A stretch of 64,000 nucleotides of DNA from Arthrobacter bambusae (GCF_022606295.1 NZ_JAHHZS010000020.1:1-64000), one strand, 5' to 3'; counted from the stretch's first letter, positions 33,218 through 42,800 are shown. Notes: generated by a model not told the origin, from the letters alone. A program made the numbers and translations.

Positions 33218-33781
33218 ATGTCCAAGAACACCGTTCTCGCCCTTGTTGGCAGCCTCCGCGCCGATTCCCATAACCGCAAGCTCGCCGAAGCCATCCAGCT
33301 CAACGCCCCCGAAAACGTCGAAGTACAGATCCACGGCTCCCTCGGCAACATCCCGTTCTACAACGAAGACATCGACGTCGAAGGCCAGGTTCCCGCCGAA
33401 GCCGCGGCCCTCCGCGCTGCGGCTGCCGAAGCTGACGCGATCCTCTTGGTCACGCCGGAACACAACGGCACCATGCCGGCATCGCTCAAGAACGCCATCG
33501 ACTGGCTGTCCCGCCCATTCGGCGCCGGTGCGCTGGCAGGCAAGCCCACCGCCGTCGTCGGCACCGCGTTCGGCCAGTTCGGCGGCGTCTGGGCGCAGGA
33601 CGAGGCCCGCAAGGCAGCCGGCATCGCCGGCGCCAAGGTCCTCGAAGACGTCAAGCTTGCCGTTCCCGGCTCCATGATCCGCTTCGCTGAACTGCACCCG
33701 AAGGACGACGCCGAAGTTGTCGAGCAGATCAAGGCCATCTTCGAGCCGCTGACCGCCGTCCAGGAAGAAGTGGCAGCCTAG
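33218..33781 (+). CDS. NADPH-dependent FMN reductase / quinone reductase
   Basis: A 187-residue flavodoxin-fold enzyme of the NADPH-dependent FMN reductase family that reduces quinones, azo compounds or chromate. The FMN phosphate loop is GSLRADSHNRKLAEA, the second flavin contact VTPEHNGTMPASLKNAIDWL and the third GTAFGQFGGVWAQDEARKA. AAGGAG precedes the ATG. It is divergent from a TetR repressor with an operator between them and is followed by a strong terminator, so it is probably a substrate-induced detoxification gene. Confidence 0.92.
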   Translation: MSKNTVLALVGSLRADSHNRKLAEAIQLNAPENVEVQIHGSLGNIPFYNEDIDVEGQVPAEAAALRAAAAEADAILLVTPEHNGTMPASLKNAIDWLSRPFGAGALAGKPTAVVGTAFGQFGGVWAQDEARKAAGIAGAKVLEDVKLAVPGSMIRFAELHPKDDAEVVEQIKAIFEPLTAVQEEVAA

Positions 33782-33795
33782 TCCTCCGATATCCC

Positions 33796-33840
33796 AAGAA
33801 TGCCCCGTCCCGCCGTTGATGCGTGGGCGGGGGCATTCTT
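33796..33840 (+). terminator. Terminator after the FMN reductase gene
   Basis: AAGAATGCCCC pairs with GGGGCATTCTT, with further inner G/C pairing, followed by a T-containing stretch. Confidence 0.8.
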
Positions 33841-33858
33841 TGTCGATACGATGTCGGC

Positions 33859-34257
33859 ATGGCCGATTACAACCGCCATGCCGAGGTCGACGCCTACCTT
33901 GAGGCCCTCCCGGATTGGCAACGCGACATTGCCGAGCAACTACGGGACCTCATCCATGAAGCCGAGCCCGGCATCGTCGAAACGATCAAGCGTCGCACCC
34001 GGCCTTATTTCGTCCTCGACGGCAACGTTTGCGCGCTGCTGGCAGCCAAGGACCACGTCAACCTGTTCCTGTACGACGGCGCAATCGTCCCCGACCCGGA
34101 CAACATCATCACCTCGGGACACGACAACAAGACCGCCCGGATGATCACCTTCCACCGGCACGAGCCGATTCCGCGTGCGCCCCTCATCACCATGCTGCGG
34201 CAGATCGCGGCGAACAACCGCACAGGTGGCTGGAGAAAGATCAAGGGAACGGACTAG
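33859..34257 (+). CDS. DUF1801 (YdhG-like) domain protein
   Basis: A 132-residue cytosolic protein with the whole DUF1801 fold: YLEALPDWQRDIAEQLRDLI at the start and NVCALLAAKDHVNLFLYDGA in the centre. Members are small, widespread and of uncertain function; some relate to iron-sulphur frataxin-like folds. The ATG at 33859 is chosen as the conserved start, 12 codons inside a longer frame. It follows the FMN reductase terminator and is probably transcribed separately. Confidence 0.88.
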   Translation: MADYNRHAEVDAYLEALPDWQRDIAEQLRDLIHEAEPGIVETIKRRTRPYFVLDGNVCALLAAKDHVNLFLYDGAIVPDPDNIITSGHDNKTARMITFHRHEPIPRAPLITMLRQIAANNRTGGWRKIKGTD

Positions 34258-34420
34258 CTGGAACGGCTTCGCCACCCAAGCAAAAGCGTCACCGCGCCGC
34301 TACCATTCCGTGACGGAGCTGAGGCCGAACCGTCATGGGCGGAGCGGCCCACGCCTGGGCGGCCAGCCGTAACGTTGACTTACAAGCACCAGAAGTGATC
34401 AGGGCAGGAGCGGGGCTGTC

Positions 34421-35152
34421 ATGGGGGTCAGGCGCGGCGCGAAAGGCACGACGACGGCGATCGCTGCGCTGTGCCTGTCGCTCGCGCTCTGCCTGGCTGG
34501 CTGCGCTTCCCCCGACGGCGGCACTACGGTCGGGTCAGGCTCCGCGCAACCGGCCTCACCCGGCTTCGTCCACGGGACGCAAAAACCGGTCATCGGCCCG
34601 GTTCCCGCCCCCCTCCCCGCCCCTCCCCCGTATTTCAACCCGCCACCCGCGGCGTCGCTGCCAACCAAGGCGAGCCCGCAGGAACCGGCAACAGGGCCGG
34701 TTCCCGCGCCCCTCCCAAGCGTCGGCGAATCGACCGGAACCACCGTGTTTTTCGTGGCTATCGGCGACGGCGGCAACCACGGTGCGCGGTTCGGTTGCGA
34801 CGACAGCCTCGTGGCCATCCAAGTCACCTCCCCTTCCGGCAGCGACCCGCTCGCCGTGGCCATGGGGCAACTTCTGGCGCCCGACGACACCGCGTCCCGG
34901 GCAGGCTTGTACAACGCACTCTCGGGCTCCGCGCTGCACTACGTTTCGGGCTACCTCGACGGCACCACCGCCGTCGTGAACCTGAGTGGGTCGCTTCGCC
35001 CCGAAGGCTTGTGCGAGCAAACGCGGATCGAAACCCAACTCGCGCAGACCGCAGTGGAGGCCACGGGAGCATCCCAGGCCGCCATCTACATTGACGGGAA
35101 CACCCTCGCGGACGTCCTGAGTTTGCGCCCAGGCGGCCAATCACTCGAATAG
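34421..35152 (+). CDS. Lipoprotein with GerMN domain
   Basis: A 243-residue exported lipoprotein. The signal peptide ends in the lipobox LCLAGC (Cys about 27), after a hydrophobic stretch. A long Pro/Ala-rich linker (about 40-105) leads to a GerMN domain (about 110-235) with TTVFFVAIGD, LLAPDDTASRAGLYNALSG and the C-terminal VVNLSGSLRPEGLCEQTR pattern typical of this domain in Micrococcaceae. GerMN domains occur in spore-germination and cell-envelope proteins; in this non-sporulating group the role is unknown. It overlaps the convergent PEP-mutase-family gene by 12 bp. Confidence 0.85.
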   Translation: MGVRRGAKGTTTAIAALCLSLALCLAGCASPDGGTTVGSGSAQPASPGFVHGTQKPVIGPVPAPLPAPPPYFNPPPAASLPTKASPQEPATGPVPAPLPSVGESTGTTVFFVAIGDGGNHGARFGCDDSLVAIQVTSPSGSDPLAVAMGQLLAPDDTASRAGLYNALSGSALHYVSGYLDGTTAVVNLSGSLRPEGLCEQTRIETQLAQTAVEATGASQAAIYIDGNTLADVLSLRPGGQSLE

Positions 35153-35968
35153 CGCATCCATGTCTGCGTAGCTCCGTGTGCCGGCGAGGCCCGACCAGTT
35201 TCCGTCCCCAAGGACCTCCCGGGCAAGCCTCGAGACCTTCGCGTACGCGGCCCTGGCAGTGCTGCCGCCAATGCTGATTCGCCGCACACCGACGTCGTGC
35301 AATTCTCCGGGCGACGGCGAACCCAAGCCTGCCAGCGCATTGAGCGGCACGCTGATCCGCCGGGAAAGTTCGTGAAGAATATGGAGATCCGCCAGCCCGG
35401 GCACGAATATTCCGTCCGCCCCTGCTCGCTGATAGGCATCCGCACGACGTAGCGTTTCCTCATATGCGCTATCCGGAAACTTTCCGGACCAATATGTGTC
35501 CGTGCGCGCGTTGATGAACAGCCCGACACCCGCATCCTCGGCGGTCTGCCTGATCAGCGCGATGCGCCTGGACTGTTCGGCGATCTCGCTCAGCGGTTCG
35601 TCCGCCGAGTCCTCGATATTGATCCCGACGGCGCCCGCGTCCAGCACCGCTCGAACCGTGGCCTGGAGTTCCTCGTCAGTACGCCCGTAGCCAGTCTCGA
35701 TATCCGCGGTCACAGGCAAGCGGGTGGCCCGGGCGATTCGCGACAGCGCTTCCATCGCGAGTTGCCGTGGAAGGTGGTCGCCGTCCCGGTACCCCAAGCT
35801 CCAGGAGACGGCCGAGCTGGAGGTGGCCACCGCCGCCGCTCCCGCTTCCTCAACCATCAGCGCAGATGCCGCATCCCACGCATTCACCAGCACCAACGGC
35901 GCATGAGGCACGGCGTGCAGCTCGTGGAAGCGGAGCGCCTTGGATTCGAGTTCGGGATGCGTCGTCAT
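35141..35968 (-). CDS. Isocitrate lyase/PEP mutase-family enzyme
   Basis: A 275-residue TIM-barrel enzyme of the ICL/PEPM superfamily (oxaloacetate decarboxylase or phosphonopyruvate/methylisocitrate-type lyase). Metal and substrate residues appear in VLVNAWDAASALMVEEAG, VTADIETGYG (the Asp-x-Glu metal site), GINIEDS and INARTDTYW. The KKCGH active-site loop of true isocitrate lyase is missing, so it belongs to the small PEP-mutase branch. The substrate is unknown. It is divergent from the aminotransferase gene at 36083. Confidence 0.88.
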   Translation of the reverse strand: MTTHPELESKALRFHELHAVPHAPLVLVNAWDAASALMVEEAGAAAVATSSSAVSWSLGYRDGDHLPRQLAMEALSRIARATRLPVTADIETGYGRTDEELQATVRAVLDAGAVGINIEDSADEPLSEIAEQSRRIALIRQTAEDAGVGLFINARTDTYWSGKFPDSAYEETLRRADAYQRAGADGIFVPGLADLHILHELSRRISVPLNALAGLGSPSPGELHDVGVRRISIGGSTARAAYAKVSRLAREVLGDGNWSGLAGTRSYADMDALFE

Positions 35969-36082
35969 GGCTCTATTCCAGCCTTCCTGCGTCCGGACGT
36001 AAAGCGCTTCGCACCGGGAATCGCAAATTCGAGATGAAACATCCGTTGCTCAGTTGGCAACTCCGGGGAGTATCCTTTCACT

Positions 36083-37390
36083 GTGACCCACGAAACATTG
36101 GATGCCGGGCCCGAGTTGCCCGCGGAAGCAATCGACGCAATAGAGCGAGCAGCAACTGCCGCCCACCGCCACGAGGATCTTTTCTCGGAGCGCGCCGCCA
36201 ACATCAAGCAGTCCGCCGTGCGTGACGTCTTCGACATCTCAATGCGGCCGGGACTCGTGTCCCTCGCTGGCGGAAACCCCTATCTGCAGTCCCTCCCCCT
36301 CGAGAAGCTCGGCCAAACCGCCGCCCGCATCATTGCGGAAGACGGTATGACGGCGCTTCAGTATGGCGGCGGACAAGGCACCGAGGAACTACGCACGCAG
36401 ATTTGCGAAATCATGGCCGCCGAGGGCATCTTGGACGCCCGGCCGGAGAACGTGATCATCACCGCCGGTTCCCAGTCGGCGCAGGACGTGGCTACGAAGG
36501 TCTTCTGCAATCCGGGCGACGTTGTCCTCGTGGAAAACCCCACCTACGTGGGCGCGCTGAACACCTTCGAGGCGTACCAGGTCCAGGTTGAGACAGTGGA
36601 CATGGACGACGACGGACTGGTTCCGGAACTCCTCGAAGCCAAGATCGCGGCCCTTCAGGCCCAGGGCAAAACCATCAAGTTCCTGTACACGATCCCCAAC
36701 TTCAACAACCCCTCCGGCATCACGCTTGCTCCGGCGAGGCGTCAGCGCATCGTCGATATATGCCGCAATGCGAATATCCTGGTGCTCGAGGACAACCCCT
36801 ACGGTCTCTTGCGCTTCGACGGCAAGCCGCTGGAGCCAATGCGGGCCGCGAATGAACACGACGTCATCTACATGGGCTCGTTCTCGAAGATCTTTGCCCC
36901 GGGACTGCGTATCGGATGGGCCTTGGTACCCGAGCACTTGCAGCGGCGTTTCTACCTGGCGTCGGAAGCCGTGACGTTGTGCCCTCCCACCCTGAACCAG
37001 ATGATCATCTCGGCATATCTCCGCGACTACGACTGGCGCGGGCAGATTGACACCTATCGGGCCCTGTACGAGGAACGCTGCAATGCCCTGTTGGTGGCGC
37101 TGGAAGAGCACATGCCTTCCGGCCTTAGCTGGACCAGGCCCGAGGGTGGCTTCTTCGTCTGGGTGACCCTGCCCGATGGCGTGGACACGTATCCGCTGCT
37201 CAAGAAGGCCATCGAGGCAGGGGTCGTGTTCATCCCCGGCGCGGCGTTCACGCACTCCGACCAACCATCCAACAAACTGAGGTTGGCTTTCAGCGCAGTG
37301 CCACCGGAGTCCATCGCCGAAGGCGTCCGCCGATTGGCGCCGGTTTTGCAAGAAGCCATCGATGTCATCAGCAAAGGAGCAGATATATGA
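36083..37390 (+). CDS. PLP-dependent aminotransferase (2-aminoadipate/aromatic type)
   Basis: A fold-type I aminotransferase of 435 residues, resembling LysN/Aro8-like enzymes that transaminate 2-aminoadipate, aromatic or branched amino acids. Motifs: LQYGGGQGTEELRTQI, IPNFNNPSG, VLEDNPYGLLRF and SFSKIFAPGLRIGW, whose Lys binds PLP. No GntR DNA-binding domain is fused, so it is not a MocR regulator. GTG at 36083 is the likely start. It overlaps the next gene, a universal stress protein, by 4 nt (ATGA), forming an operon. Confidence 0.9.
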   Translation: MTHETLDAGPELPAEAIDAIERAATAAHRHEDLFSERAANIKQSAVRDVFDISMRPGLVSLAGGNPYLQSLPLEKLGQTAARIIAEDGMTALQYGGGQGTEELRTQICEIMAAEGILDARPENVIITAGSQSAQDVATKVFCNPGDVVLVENPTYVGALNTFEAYQVQVETVDMDDDGLVPELLEAKIAALQAQGKTIKFLYTIPNFNNPSGITLAPARRQRIVDICRNANILVLEDNPYGLLRFDGKPLEPMRAANEHDVIYMGSFSKIFAPGLRIGWALVPEHLQRRFYLASEAVTLCPPTLNQMIISAYLRDYDWRGQIDTYRALYEERCNALLVALEEHMPSGLSWTRPEGGFFVWVTLPDGVDTYPLLKKAIEAGVVFIPGAAFTHSDQPSNKLRLAFSAVPPESIAEGVRRLAPVLQEAIDVISKGADI

Positions 37391-37815
37391 GCGGAATAGT
37401 CCTCGTCGGAGTCGACGGTAGCGCAACAGCAAGGCGGGCAGCCGATTCGGCAAAGAATTTGGCAACCGCACTGGGCGCGGAACTGCGCGTCATCACTGCT
37501 TTTGAAGGCGCCCACGTGGAGGTCGTCGAAAGCGGCGGCGACAAATGGATCCTCTCCGACGCCGACGCTGCGGAAAAGGTAGCCGCCAAGGTGGCTGCCG
37601 AACTCGCCTCCGACCAGCTGACCACCAGCTACGGAGCCGTCTTCGGCAAAGCCGGAGAGGCCCTCGTCAAGGAAGCAGAACGTGTGGGTGCCCAAGTGAT
37701 CGTGGTAGGCAACCGCCGCATGCAGGGACTGGCCAGGGTCCTCGGCAGCGTTGCCAACACGGTGGCGCACAACGCGCCGTGCGACGTCTACATCGCCAAG
37801 ACGGACGAACCGTAA
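37387..37815 (+). CDS. Universal stress protein (UspA family)
   Basis: A 142-residue single-domain USP that binds ATP and acts in stress survival. The N terminus is IVLVGVDGSATARRAADSA and the ATP-binding pattern G-x2-G-x9-G-S appears as NRRMQGLARVLGSVANTVA, with the C-terminal APCDVYI. It is translated from a start overlapping the aminotransferase stop, an odd partner for this family, and the physiological link is not clear. Confidence 0.93.
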   Translation: MSGIVLVGVDGSATARRAADSAKNLATALGAELRVITAFEGAHVEVVESGGDKWILSDADAAEKVAAKVAAELASDQLTTSYGAVFGKAGEALVKEAERVGAQVIVVGNRRMQGLARVLGSVANTVAHNAPCDVYIAKTDEP

Positions 37816-37948
37816 GTCGTCAGGATCACGCGTTGTGGTGGGCGGTCTCACCCCGATTTAGGCCGGGCGGCTATGATGCCGCCGGTAAAATTGAAGTGGC
37901 CCCCAAGGGTGCGAGCCGCCCATCACAACAACCCGTAGGGGATCCCTT

Positions 37949-38287
37949 TTGCTTACTCTGCAGCCGCGCCAACGCGTCGGACACGACATTCTGCTCGCGC
38001 GCCACGGCAACCACATCAGTTCCATGCGCTTCGACCGGACAAATGACCGCGTCGTGGCACTTCTCGACGACGGCTCGGTAGACAGTGCCCCGAACTTGAT
38101 TTCCCCGCTGCTCCAGATGCCGGAGACCTTCCGCAGCATCCTTCGCTCCGACTGGAAATTGTTGTTTGTGGTCGCCTCCGCCATGCTCGCAGTCGGAGCC
38201 CTGGCCATGGTGTTGTCGTTTGGAATGATCGGCAGCATGAACGACCAGCAACTGCACGACCTCGCGCTCAGCTACACGTCCTACTAG
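37949..38287 (+). CDS. Small membrane-anchored protein of unknown function
   Basis: A 112-residue protein with a TTG start at 37949 (GGGG about 8 nt upstream) or, less likely, ATG at 38027. The first about 70 residues are hydrophilic; a membrane helix spans about 72-95 (LLFVVASAMLAVGALAMVLS). No family is recognised. It is followed convergently by the PAP2 phosphatase gene with a 4-bp overlap (CTAG shared by both stops). Confidence 0.6.
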   Translation: MLTLQPRQRVGHDILLARHGNHISSMRFDRTNDRVVALLDDGSVDSAPNLISPLLQMPETFRSILRSDWKLLFVVASAMLAVGALAMVLSFGMIGSMNDQQLHDLALSYTSY

Positions 38288-38919
38288 CCAAGCCATCCGC
38301 GCAGGGCCCACCAAAGTCCCGCGATGACCACGCCGCCGAACAACGATCCGGCGATGACCTGGGCGGGAGTATGTGCCCGTAGGACGACGCGGGACCAGCC
38401 GACGGCCGGGACCAGAAGCAACAGCGGCAACCACGCCGGACCGAACATGAGAGCCGCAATCACTGCGGCCGCGGAAATTGCCGAGGCATGGCCGCTTATT
38501 TTCCACACGAGGCTGACGGCGGCCAACACAGCGATGCCGCCAATCAGTGCAAGGATCATCTCTGAGACGCTCGTTGGAGCGTTGATGAGATTGAGGACCA
38601 ACAACCCCACAACCACGGACACGAGCGCAAGCATCAGCAAGGGCGCACGTTCCTCGCGATCGCTGACGTGGTGGTCGCTGAGTTTTCCGAGCCTCACCAT
38701 GATCAAGACGTAGGCAAACGGCAGCACGCACACAAAGAACGCACCCAGGACGCCGAACCAAATTGTCCCCGGGAAACCCGGTTGCACCGCAGGGCTGATA
38801 AGCAGCAGGACGGATACGACGGCGGGCGGCTGGAAGACTTCCGTCAGGGTCCGGGCAACCCGGCGCCGCTCTCCCCTGACGCCGATCCGCCCTTCCTTGA
38901 TACCGATTTGCTCAGTCAA
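38284..38919 (-). CDS. PAP2-family membrane phosphatase
   Basis: A membrane phosphatase of the PAP2 superfamily, about 211 residues and 6-7 membrane segments. Catalytic motif 2 is seen as [11 protein letters not shown] and motif 3 as [15 protein letters not shown], containing the conserved Ser-Arg and His. Motif 1 is less clear. Likely substrates are lipid phosphates, such as undecaprenyl pyrophosphate or phosphatidate. The start is uncertain: TTG at 38919 overlaps the E2 stop (TTGACTGA) and is the most probable, because the longer frame runs through the E2 gene in another frame. Confidence 0.82.
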   Translation of the reverse strand: MTEQIGIKEGRIGVRGERRRVARTLTEVFQPPAVVSVLLLISPAVQPGFPGTIWFGVLGAFFVCVLPFAYVLIMVRLGKLSDHHVSDREERAPLLMLALVSVVVGLLVLNLINAPTSVSEMILALIGGIAVLAAVSLVWKISGHASAISAAAVIAALMFGPAWLPLLLLVPAVGWSRVVLRAHTPAQVIAGSLFGGVVIAGLWWALRGWLG

Positions 38920-40459
38920 GCAGCAGCGCCGGCTCTTCGAGGATTGACGCGACGTCAGCCATGAAACGGGCAGAGAGGTCCCCGTCCACAACCCTGTGAT
39001 CGAACGAACCGCCGAGCGTTGTGATCCAGCGGGGGATGACCTCGCCGTCGAGCACCCAAGGCTTTTGCTTGATGGTGCCGAACGCGACGATTGCCACCTC
39101 ACCGGGGTTGATGATGGGCGTTCCAGTGTCGATGCCCAGGGCGCCGATGTTCGTGATGGTCAGCGAGCCCCCCTGCATTTGCGAAGGCTGGGTCTTGCCC
39201 GCCCGTGCCGTGCTGGCTAGCTCATTGAGCGCGAGCGCCAGCTCCTTGAGGGAAAGGTCCTGGGCATCCTTGATGTTTGGAACCATGAGCCCGCGCGGGG
39301 TTGCCGCGGCAATGCCGAGGTTCATGTAGTGCTTGACGAGGATCTCTGCATTTCCGTTGCCGTCGGCATTGTCCACCCAGGTCGCGTTGACACTCGGATT
39401 GCGCGCCGCAGCCCAAATCACGGCCTTGGAGAGAATCAGCAGCGGGGATACCTTGATGCCTTCAAAGTCCCTGGAGGCTTTGAGCCGCTTGACGAATTCC
39501 ATCGTGCGGCTGGCATCGACGTCAACGAAGATGCTCACGTGCGGTGCCGTGAAGGCCGACTCGACCATGGCCTTGGCGGTGGCCTTGCGGACGCCCTTCA
39601 CGGGAATCCGTTCCACCCGCTGATCCTGCGGCTTCTTGGATGCACCCCAGAACTTGTCCGCTTGGTCCACCTCGGCATCGCGCTGCGACTGGTAGCTGAC
39701 CAAGTCCTCGCGGGTCACTTCGCCACGGGCTCCCGTGGGAACGACGTCGGCCAGGTCAATCCCCAGGTCGCGGGCGATCTTGCGCACTGGAGGCTTGGCC
39801 AACACCCGGTTGACGATGCCGCTGACCGTGGCGCCGAGGCCGGCGAGACCCGGTGTCTGGTTTGCCGGAGCAGTGGGTTCGACTGCGGGCTCAACGGCGA
39901 CACGTTCGACGGCGGCGGGTGCCGTGTTCGCCGCGGCCGCAGGGACGGCGGTAGCGCCTTCCGGGCGCTTGCGCGGGCGGCGCTTGACGGCGTCGGCCTT
40001 CGGACCGGAGCCAACCAGCGGACCGCCAGCGGGACCGCCGTCGGACGTTCCGGCGTCGGACGTTCCTGCGTCGGCGGGCAACTTGCCGTACATCGAGGCT
40101 TCGAAGACCTGTTCCGCCGCAGGCGCGGCGGTTGGGGCCGGTACGGCCGCGCTCGGAGCCGCAGGCTGTTCGGCGAGCGGCGCAGCAAGGGCTGACGTGG
40201 ACGCTGTCTCGCCCGGCGCATTGTCCGAAATGCCGATAATCGCCGTTCCCACTTCAACCGTGATGCCTTCGGCAACGAGCAATTCCGCCACGGTGCCGGC
40301 ATACGGGGACGGCAATTCCACGAGGGACTTGGCCGTCTCGATCTCGCAGATGACGTCGTTGATGGCAACGGTGTCGCCGGGCTTGACCTTCCAGGAGACG
40401 ATTTCTGCCTCGGTCAGGCCTTCGCCGACATCCGGCAGGTTGAATTTCTTAACAGTCAC
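38912..40459 (-). CDS. Dihydrolipoamide acyltransferase (E2) of a 2-oxoacid dehydrogenase
   Basis: Transfers the acyl group from lipoyl to CoA within the pyruvate or branched-chain 2-oxoacid dehydrogenase complex. The 515-residue protein has one N-terminal lipoyl domain (lipoylated Lys about residue 43 in [11 protein letters not shown]), a peripheral-subunit-binding domain near 220-255 ([20 protein letters not shown]) and a catalytic domain ending in FDHRVVDGD, with HRxxDG near the C terminus. It follows E1beta by 57 bp in the operon. The substrate, pyruvate or branched-chain oxo acids, cannot be distinguished with certainty; the E1 genes suggest branched-chain or pyruvate. Confidence 0.93.
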   Translation of the reverse strand: MTVKKFNLPDVGEGLTEAEIVSWKVKPGDTVAINDVICEIETAKSLVELPSPYAGTVAELLVAEGITVEVGTAIIGISDNAPGETASTSALAAPLAEQPAAPSAAVPAPTAAPAAEQVFEASMYGKLPADAGTSDAGTSDGGPAGGPLVGSGPKADAVKRRPRKRPEGATAVPAAAANTAPAAVERVAVEPAVEPTAPANQTPGLAGLGATVSGIVNRVLAKPPVRKIARDLGIDLADVVPTGARGEVTREDLVSYQSQRDAEVDQADKFWGASKKPQDQRVERIPVKGVRKATAKAMVESAFTAPHVSIFVDVDASRTMEFVKRLKASRDFEGIKVSPLLILSKAVIWAAARNPSVNATWVDNADGNGNAEILVKHYMNLGIAAATPRGLMVPNIKDAQDLSLKELALALNELASTARAGKTQPSQMQGGSLTITNIGALGIDTGTPIINPGEVAIVAFGTIKQKPWVLDGEVIPRWITTLGGSFDHRVVDGDLSARFMADVASILEEPALLLD

Positions 40460-40516
40460 TTAGGTCCTCGATCTCGGCTGGCCCGTCCGCGTTGGGGCGG
40501 GTGCAATCAGGGGCGG

Positions 40517-41497
40517 CTAGTAGGCCAGGGAACGGTCCAGGGCTTCGAGGATCTTGTCGATGTCCGGCAAGTAGTCCTCTTCCACCTTCGCCACGGGATA
40601 CGGCATGTGGAAACCGCCCACACGGATGACCGGAGCCTCCAGGTGCAGGAAGGCGCGCTCACTGATCCTCGCAGCGATCTCGCCACCGATTCCCCCGAAC
40701 GTCGGGGCTTCGTGCGCCACGATCAGACGGCCGGTCTTCTTGACCGAAGCGGTGACGGTGTCGAAGTCGATGGGGGAAATCGAGCGTAGGTCGATCACCT
40801 CGATGCTGCGCCCGTCCTCTTCCGCGGCCGCCGCGGCGGCCAGCGCCACCGGTACCAGCGGCCCGTAAGCCACGATCGTTGCGTCGGAACCTTCGCGGAG
40901 GACGTGCGCCTTGAACGGGTCCGACGCCGGTCCCGGGTTTTCGGTGTCCACCTCGCCCTTGAGCCAGTAGCGGCGCTTGGGCTCGAAGAAGATGACCGGG
41001 TCCGTGCAATCAACGGCCTGCTGGATCATCCAGAAGGCGTCGTGGGCATTGGACGGAGTGATGATGCGGAGGCCGGCAGTGTGGGCGAACAGCGCTTCCG
41101 GCGATTCCGAGTGATGCTCGATCGAGCCGATCCCGCCACCGTAGGGAATGCGGATGACCACGGGAACAGTCAGCTTGCCGCCGCTGCGCGAGTGCATCTT
41201 GGCCAGTTGCGTGGTGATCTGGTTGAAGCCCGGGAACACAAAGCCATCGAACTGGATTTCGCAAACGGGACGGTAGCCGCGCAAGGCCAGGCCGATGGCC
41301 GTGCCGACGATGCCGGACTCGGCGAGCGGAGTATCCACAACCCGGTCCGCGCCGAACTCCTTGATCAGTCCGTCGGTCACGCGATAGACCCCACCCAGCG
41401 GCCCGATGTCTTCGCCCATGAGCAAGGACTTCGGGTTATTGGTGAGCGACGCGCGCAGGCCTTCATTGATGGCCTTGGCAATGGTCATGGTGGTCAT
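40517..41497 (-). CDS. 2-Oxoacid dehydrogenase E1 component, beta subunit
   Basis: The beta subunit of the thiamine-diphosphate-dependent E1, 326 residues. Motifs: LLMGEDIGPLGGVYRVTDGL, DTPLAESGIVGTAIGLALRG and GGGIGSIEHHSESPEALF, matching the transketolase pyrimidine-binding and C-terminal domains. The ATG at 41497 overlaps the alpha stop by one base (TGATG), coupling translation; a longer frame 20 codons upstream is not real. It functions with the alpha subunit in decarboxylating the oxo acid and loading E2. Confidence 0.95.
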   Translation of the reverse strand: MTTMTIAKAINEGLRASLTNNPKSLLMGEDIGPLGGVYRVTDGLIKEFGADRVVDTPLAESGIVGTAIGLALRGYRPVCEIQFDGFVFPGFNQITTQLAKMHSRSGGKLTVPVVIRIPYGGGIGSIEHHSESPEALFAHTAGLRIITPSNAHDAFWMIQQAVDCTDPVIFFEPKRRYWLKGEVDTENPGPASDPFKAHVLREGSDATIVAYGPLVPVALAAAAAAEEDGRSIEVIDLRSISPIDFDTVTASVKKTGRLIVAHEAPTFGGIGGEIAARISERAFLHLEAPVIRVGGFHMPYPVAKVEEDYLPDIDKILEALDRSLAY

Positions 41498-42705
41498 CAG
41501 TTGCCCGCCCCTTCTTCCTCGTCGCCTTCGAATCCGGCGGAGTATTCCTCGAACCAAGCAAGTTCCTCGGCTACCAGGGGGTGCGGCTCGGCATAGACCC
41601 CGGCGAATGACTCGCGGAAGTGGGGGCCCTGGAGATTTTGGGTGGTGCTACGGACATGGGCAGCGAGTTCATCGCCGTCAGCCCTGACTTGCTCAAAGAA
41701 AGCCTCGTCGGCCAGGCCCTCGTTGCGAAGGTATTTCTCCAGGCGATCCAAAGGATCCTTGCCCCGCCAGGCGGTTTCTTCGGCGGATTCGCGGTACTTC
41801 GTGGGGTCGTCCGCCGTGGTGTGCGCGCCAACACGGTACGTATAGGCCTCAATGAGCACCGGACCGCGGCCTTCGCGGGCGTGTTCAAGCGCCCACTCCG
41901 TGACTGCGTGGACTGCGATGACGTCGTTGCCGTCCACTCGGATGCCCGGGAAGCCGTATCCCTTGGCCCGGTTGAACAGGGGGACCTTTGTCTGGACCTC
42001 GGTGGGGACTGAGATGGCCCAGTGGTTGTTCTGGCAGAAGAACACCACGGGAGCGTTGTAGGACGCCGCGAAGACCATGGATTCATGGACGTCGCCCTCG
42101 GAACTGGCGCCGTCGCCGAAGTAGGCCACAACGGCAGCCTTCGGCTCGTTGGAACCATTGGCTTCCGCGAGTTTCTGGTCGCGCTGGATTCCCATGGCGT
42201 ACCCAACGGAATGCAGGGTCTGCGCCGCAAGCACGAGGGTATAGAGGTGGAAGTTGTTCTCGGTGGGATCCCAGCCACCATTCGAAATTCCGCGGAACAG
42301 CTTCAGGAGCTCCGCCAGATCCACATCCCGGGTCAGTGCAACGCCATGTTCCCGGTAGGTGGGGAAGATGTAGTCCTGCCGCTGAGTGGCGCGTCCGGAT
42401 CCGATCTGGGCGGCTTCCTGGCCCGTCAGGGGAACCCAAAGGGCCAACTCACCTTGACGCTGGAGGGCCGTGGCCTCCTGGTCGAAGCGGCGCACCTTGG
42501 CCATGTCGGCGTAGAAGCCCCGGAGTTGCTCAGGATCAAGGCGCTTGGCGTAGTCCGAGAAGACCGGATCCGTACCTAGCTTGCCGTCCGGCCCGAGCAG
42601 CTGGATCATCTCGGCAGCGGGATCGCTTGAAGCGCCTCCCACGGGAGACTGCCGATCGAGTCCCGTTCCGTTGATCCCGGGGGTGGGCAATTGAGTTGCG
42701 CCCAT
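41497..42705 (-). CDS. 2-Oxoacid dehydrogenase E1 component, alpha subunit
   Basis: Binds thiamine diphosphate and decarboxylates the 2-oxo acid. The 402-residue protein shows the ThDP motif GDGASSEGDVHESMVFAASY (G-D-G...N region) and the E1alpha signature FPTYREHGVALTRD. Overall pattern fits the pyruvate/branched-chain E1alpha group. The ATG at 42705 has AAGGAGA 6-12 nt upstream; the longer frame to 42789 passes through a promoter palindrome and is rejected. It is the first gene of a three-gene operon (E1alpha-E1beta-E2). A HisC-family aminotransferase lies just upstream on the same strand. Confidence 0.93.
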   Translation of the reverse strand: MGATQLPTPGINGTGLDRQSPVGGASSDPAAEMIQLLGPDGKLGTDPVFSDYAKRLDPEQLRGFYADMAKVRRFDQEATALQRQGELALWVPLTGQEAAQIGSGRATQRQDYIFPTYREHGVALTRDVDLAELLKLFRGISNGGWDPTENNFHLYTLVLAAQTLHSVGYAMGIQRDQKLAEANGSNEPKAAVVAYFGDGASSEGDVHESMVFAASYNAPVVFFCQNNHWAISVPTEVQTKVPLFNRAKGYGFPGIRVDGNDVIAVHAVTEWALEHAREGRGPVLIEAYTYRVGAHTTADDPTKYRESAEETAWRGKDPLDRLEKYLRNEGLADEAFFEQVRADGDELAAHVRSTTQNLQGPHFRESFAGVYAEPHPLVAEELAWFEEYSAGFEGDEEEGAGN

Positions 42706-42753
42706 TCCGTCTCCTTGCCTGCCGCAGCCCGATGCTGAGCAATATTCGCTGAT

Positions 42754-42791
42754 ATATGCCGATTCCGGAATGCATTCCGGAATCGGCATAT
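42754..42791. promoter_or_regulatory. 38-bp perfect palindrome upstream of the E1-E2 operon
   Basis: A perfect palindrome of 38 bp lies about 50 bp before the E1alpha start. It contains two ATTCCGGAAT boxes (42762-42771 and 42774-42783) whose centres are 12 bp apart, flanked by ATATGCCG and CGGCATAT. This is most likely the operator of the oxo-acid dehydrogenase operon; the regulator is not encoded next to it. Confidence 0.7.
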
Positions 42792-42800
42792 CTTGGCTTT

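Noticed and set aside
36083..37390. MocR-type regulator
   Set aside because: The protein lacks the N-terminal GntR winged helix; it is an aminotransferase only.
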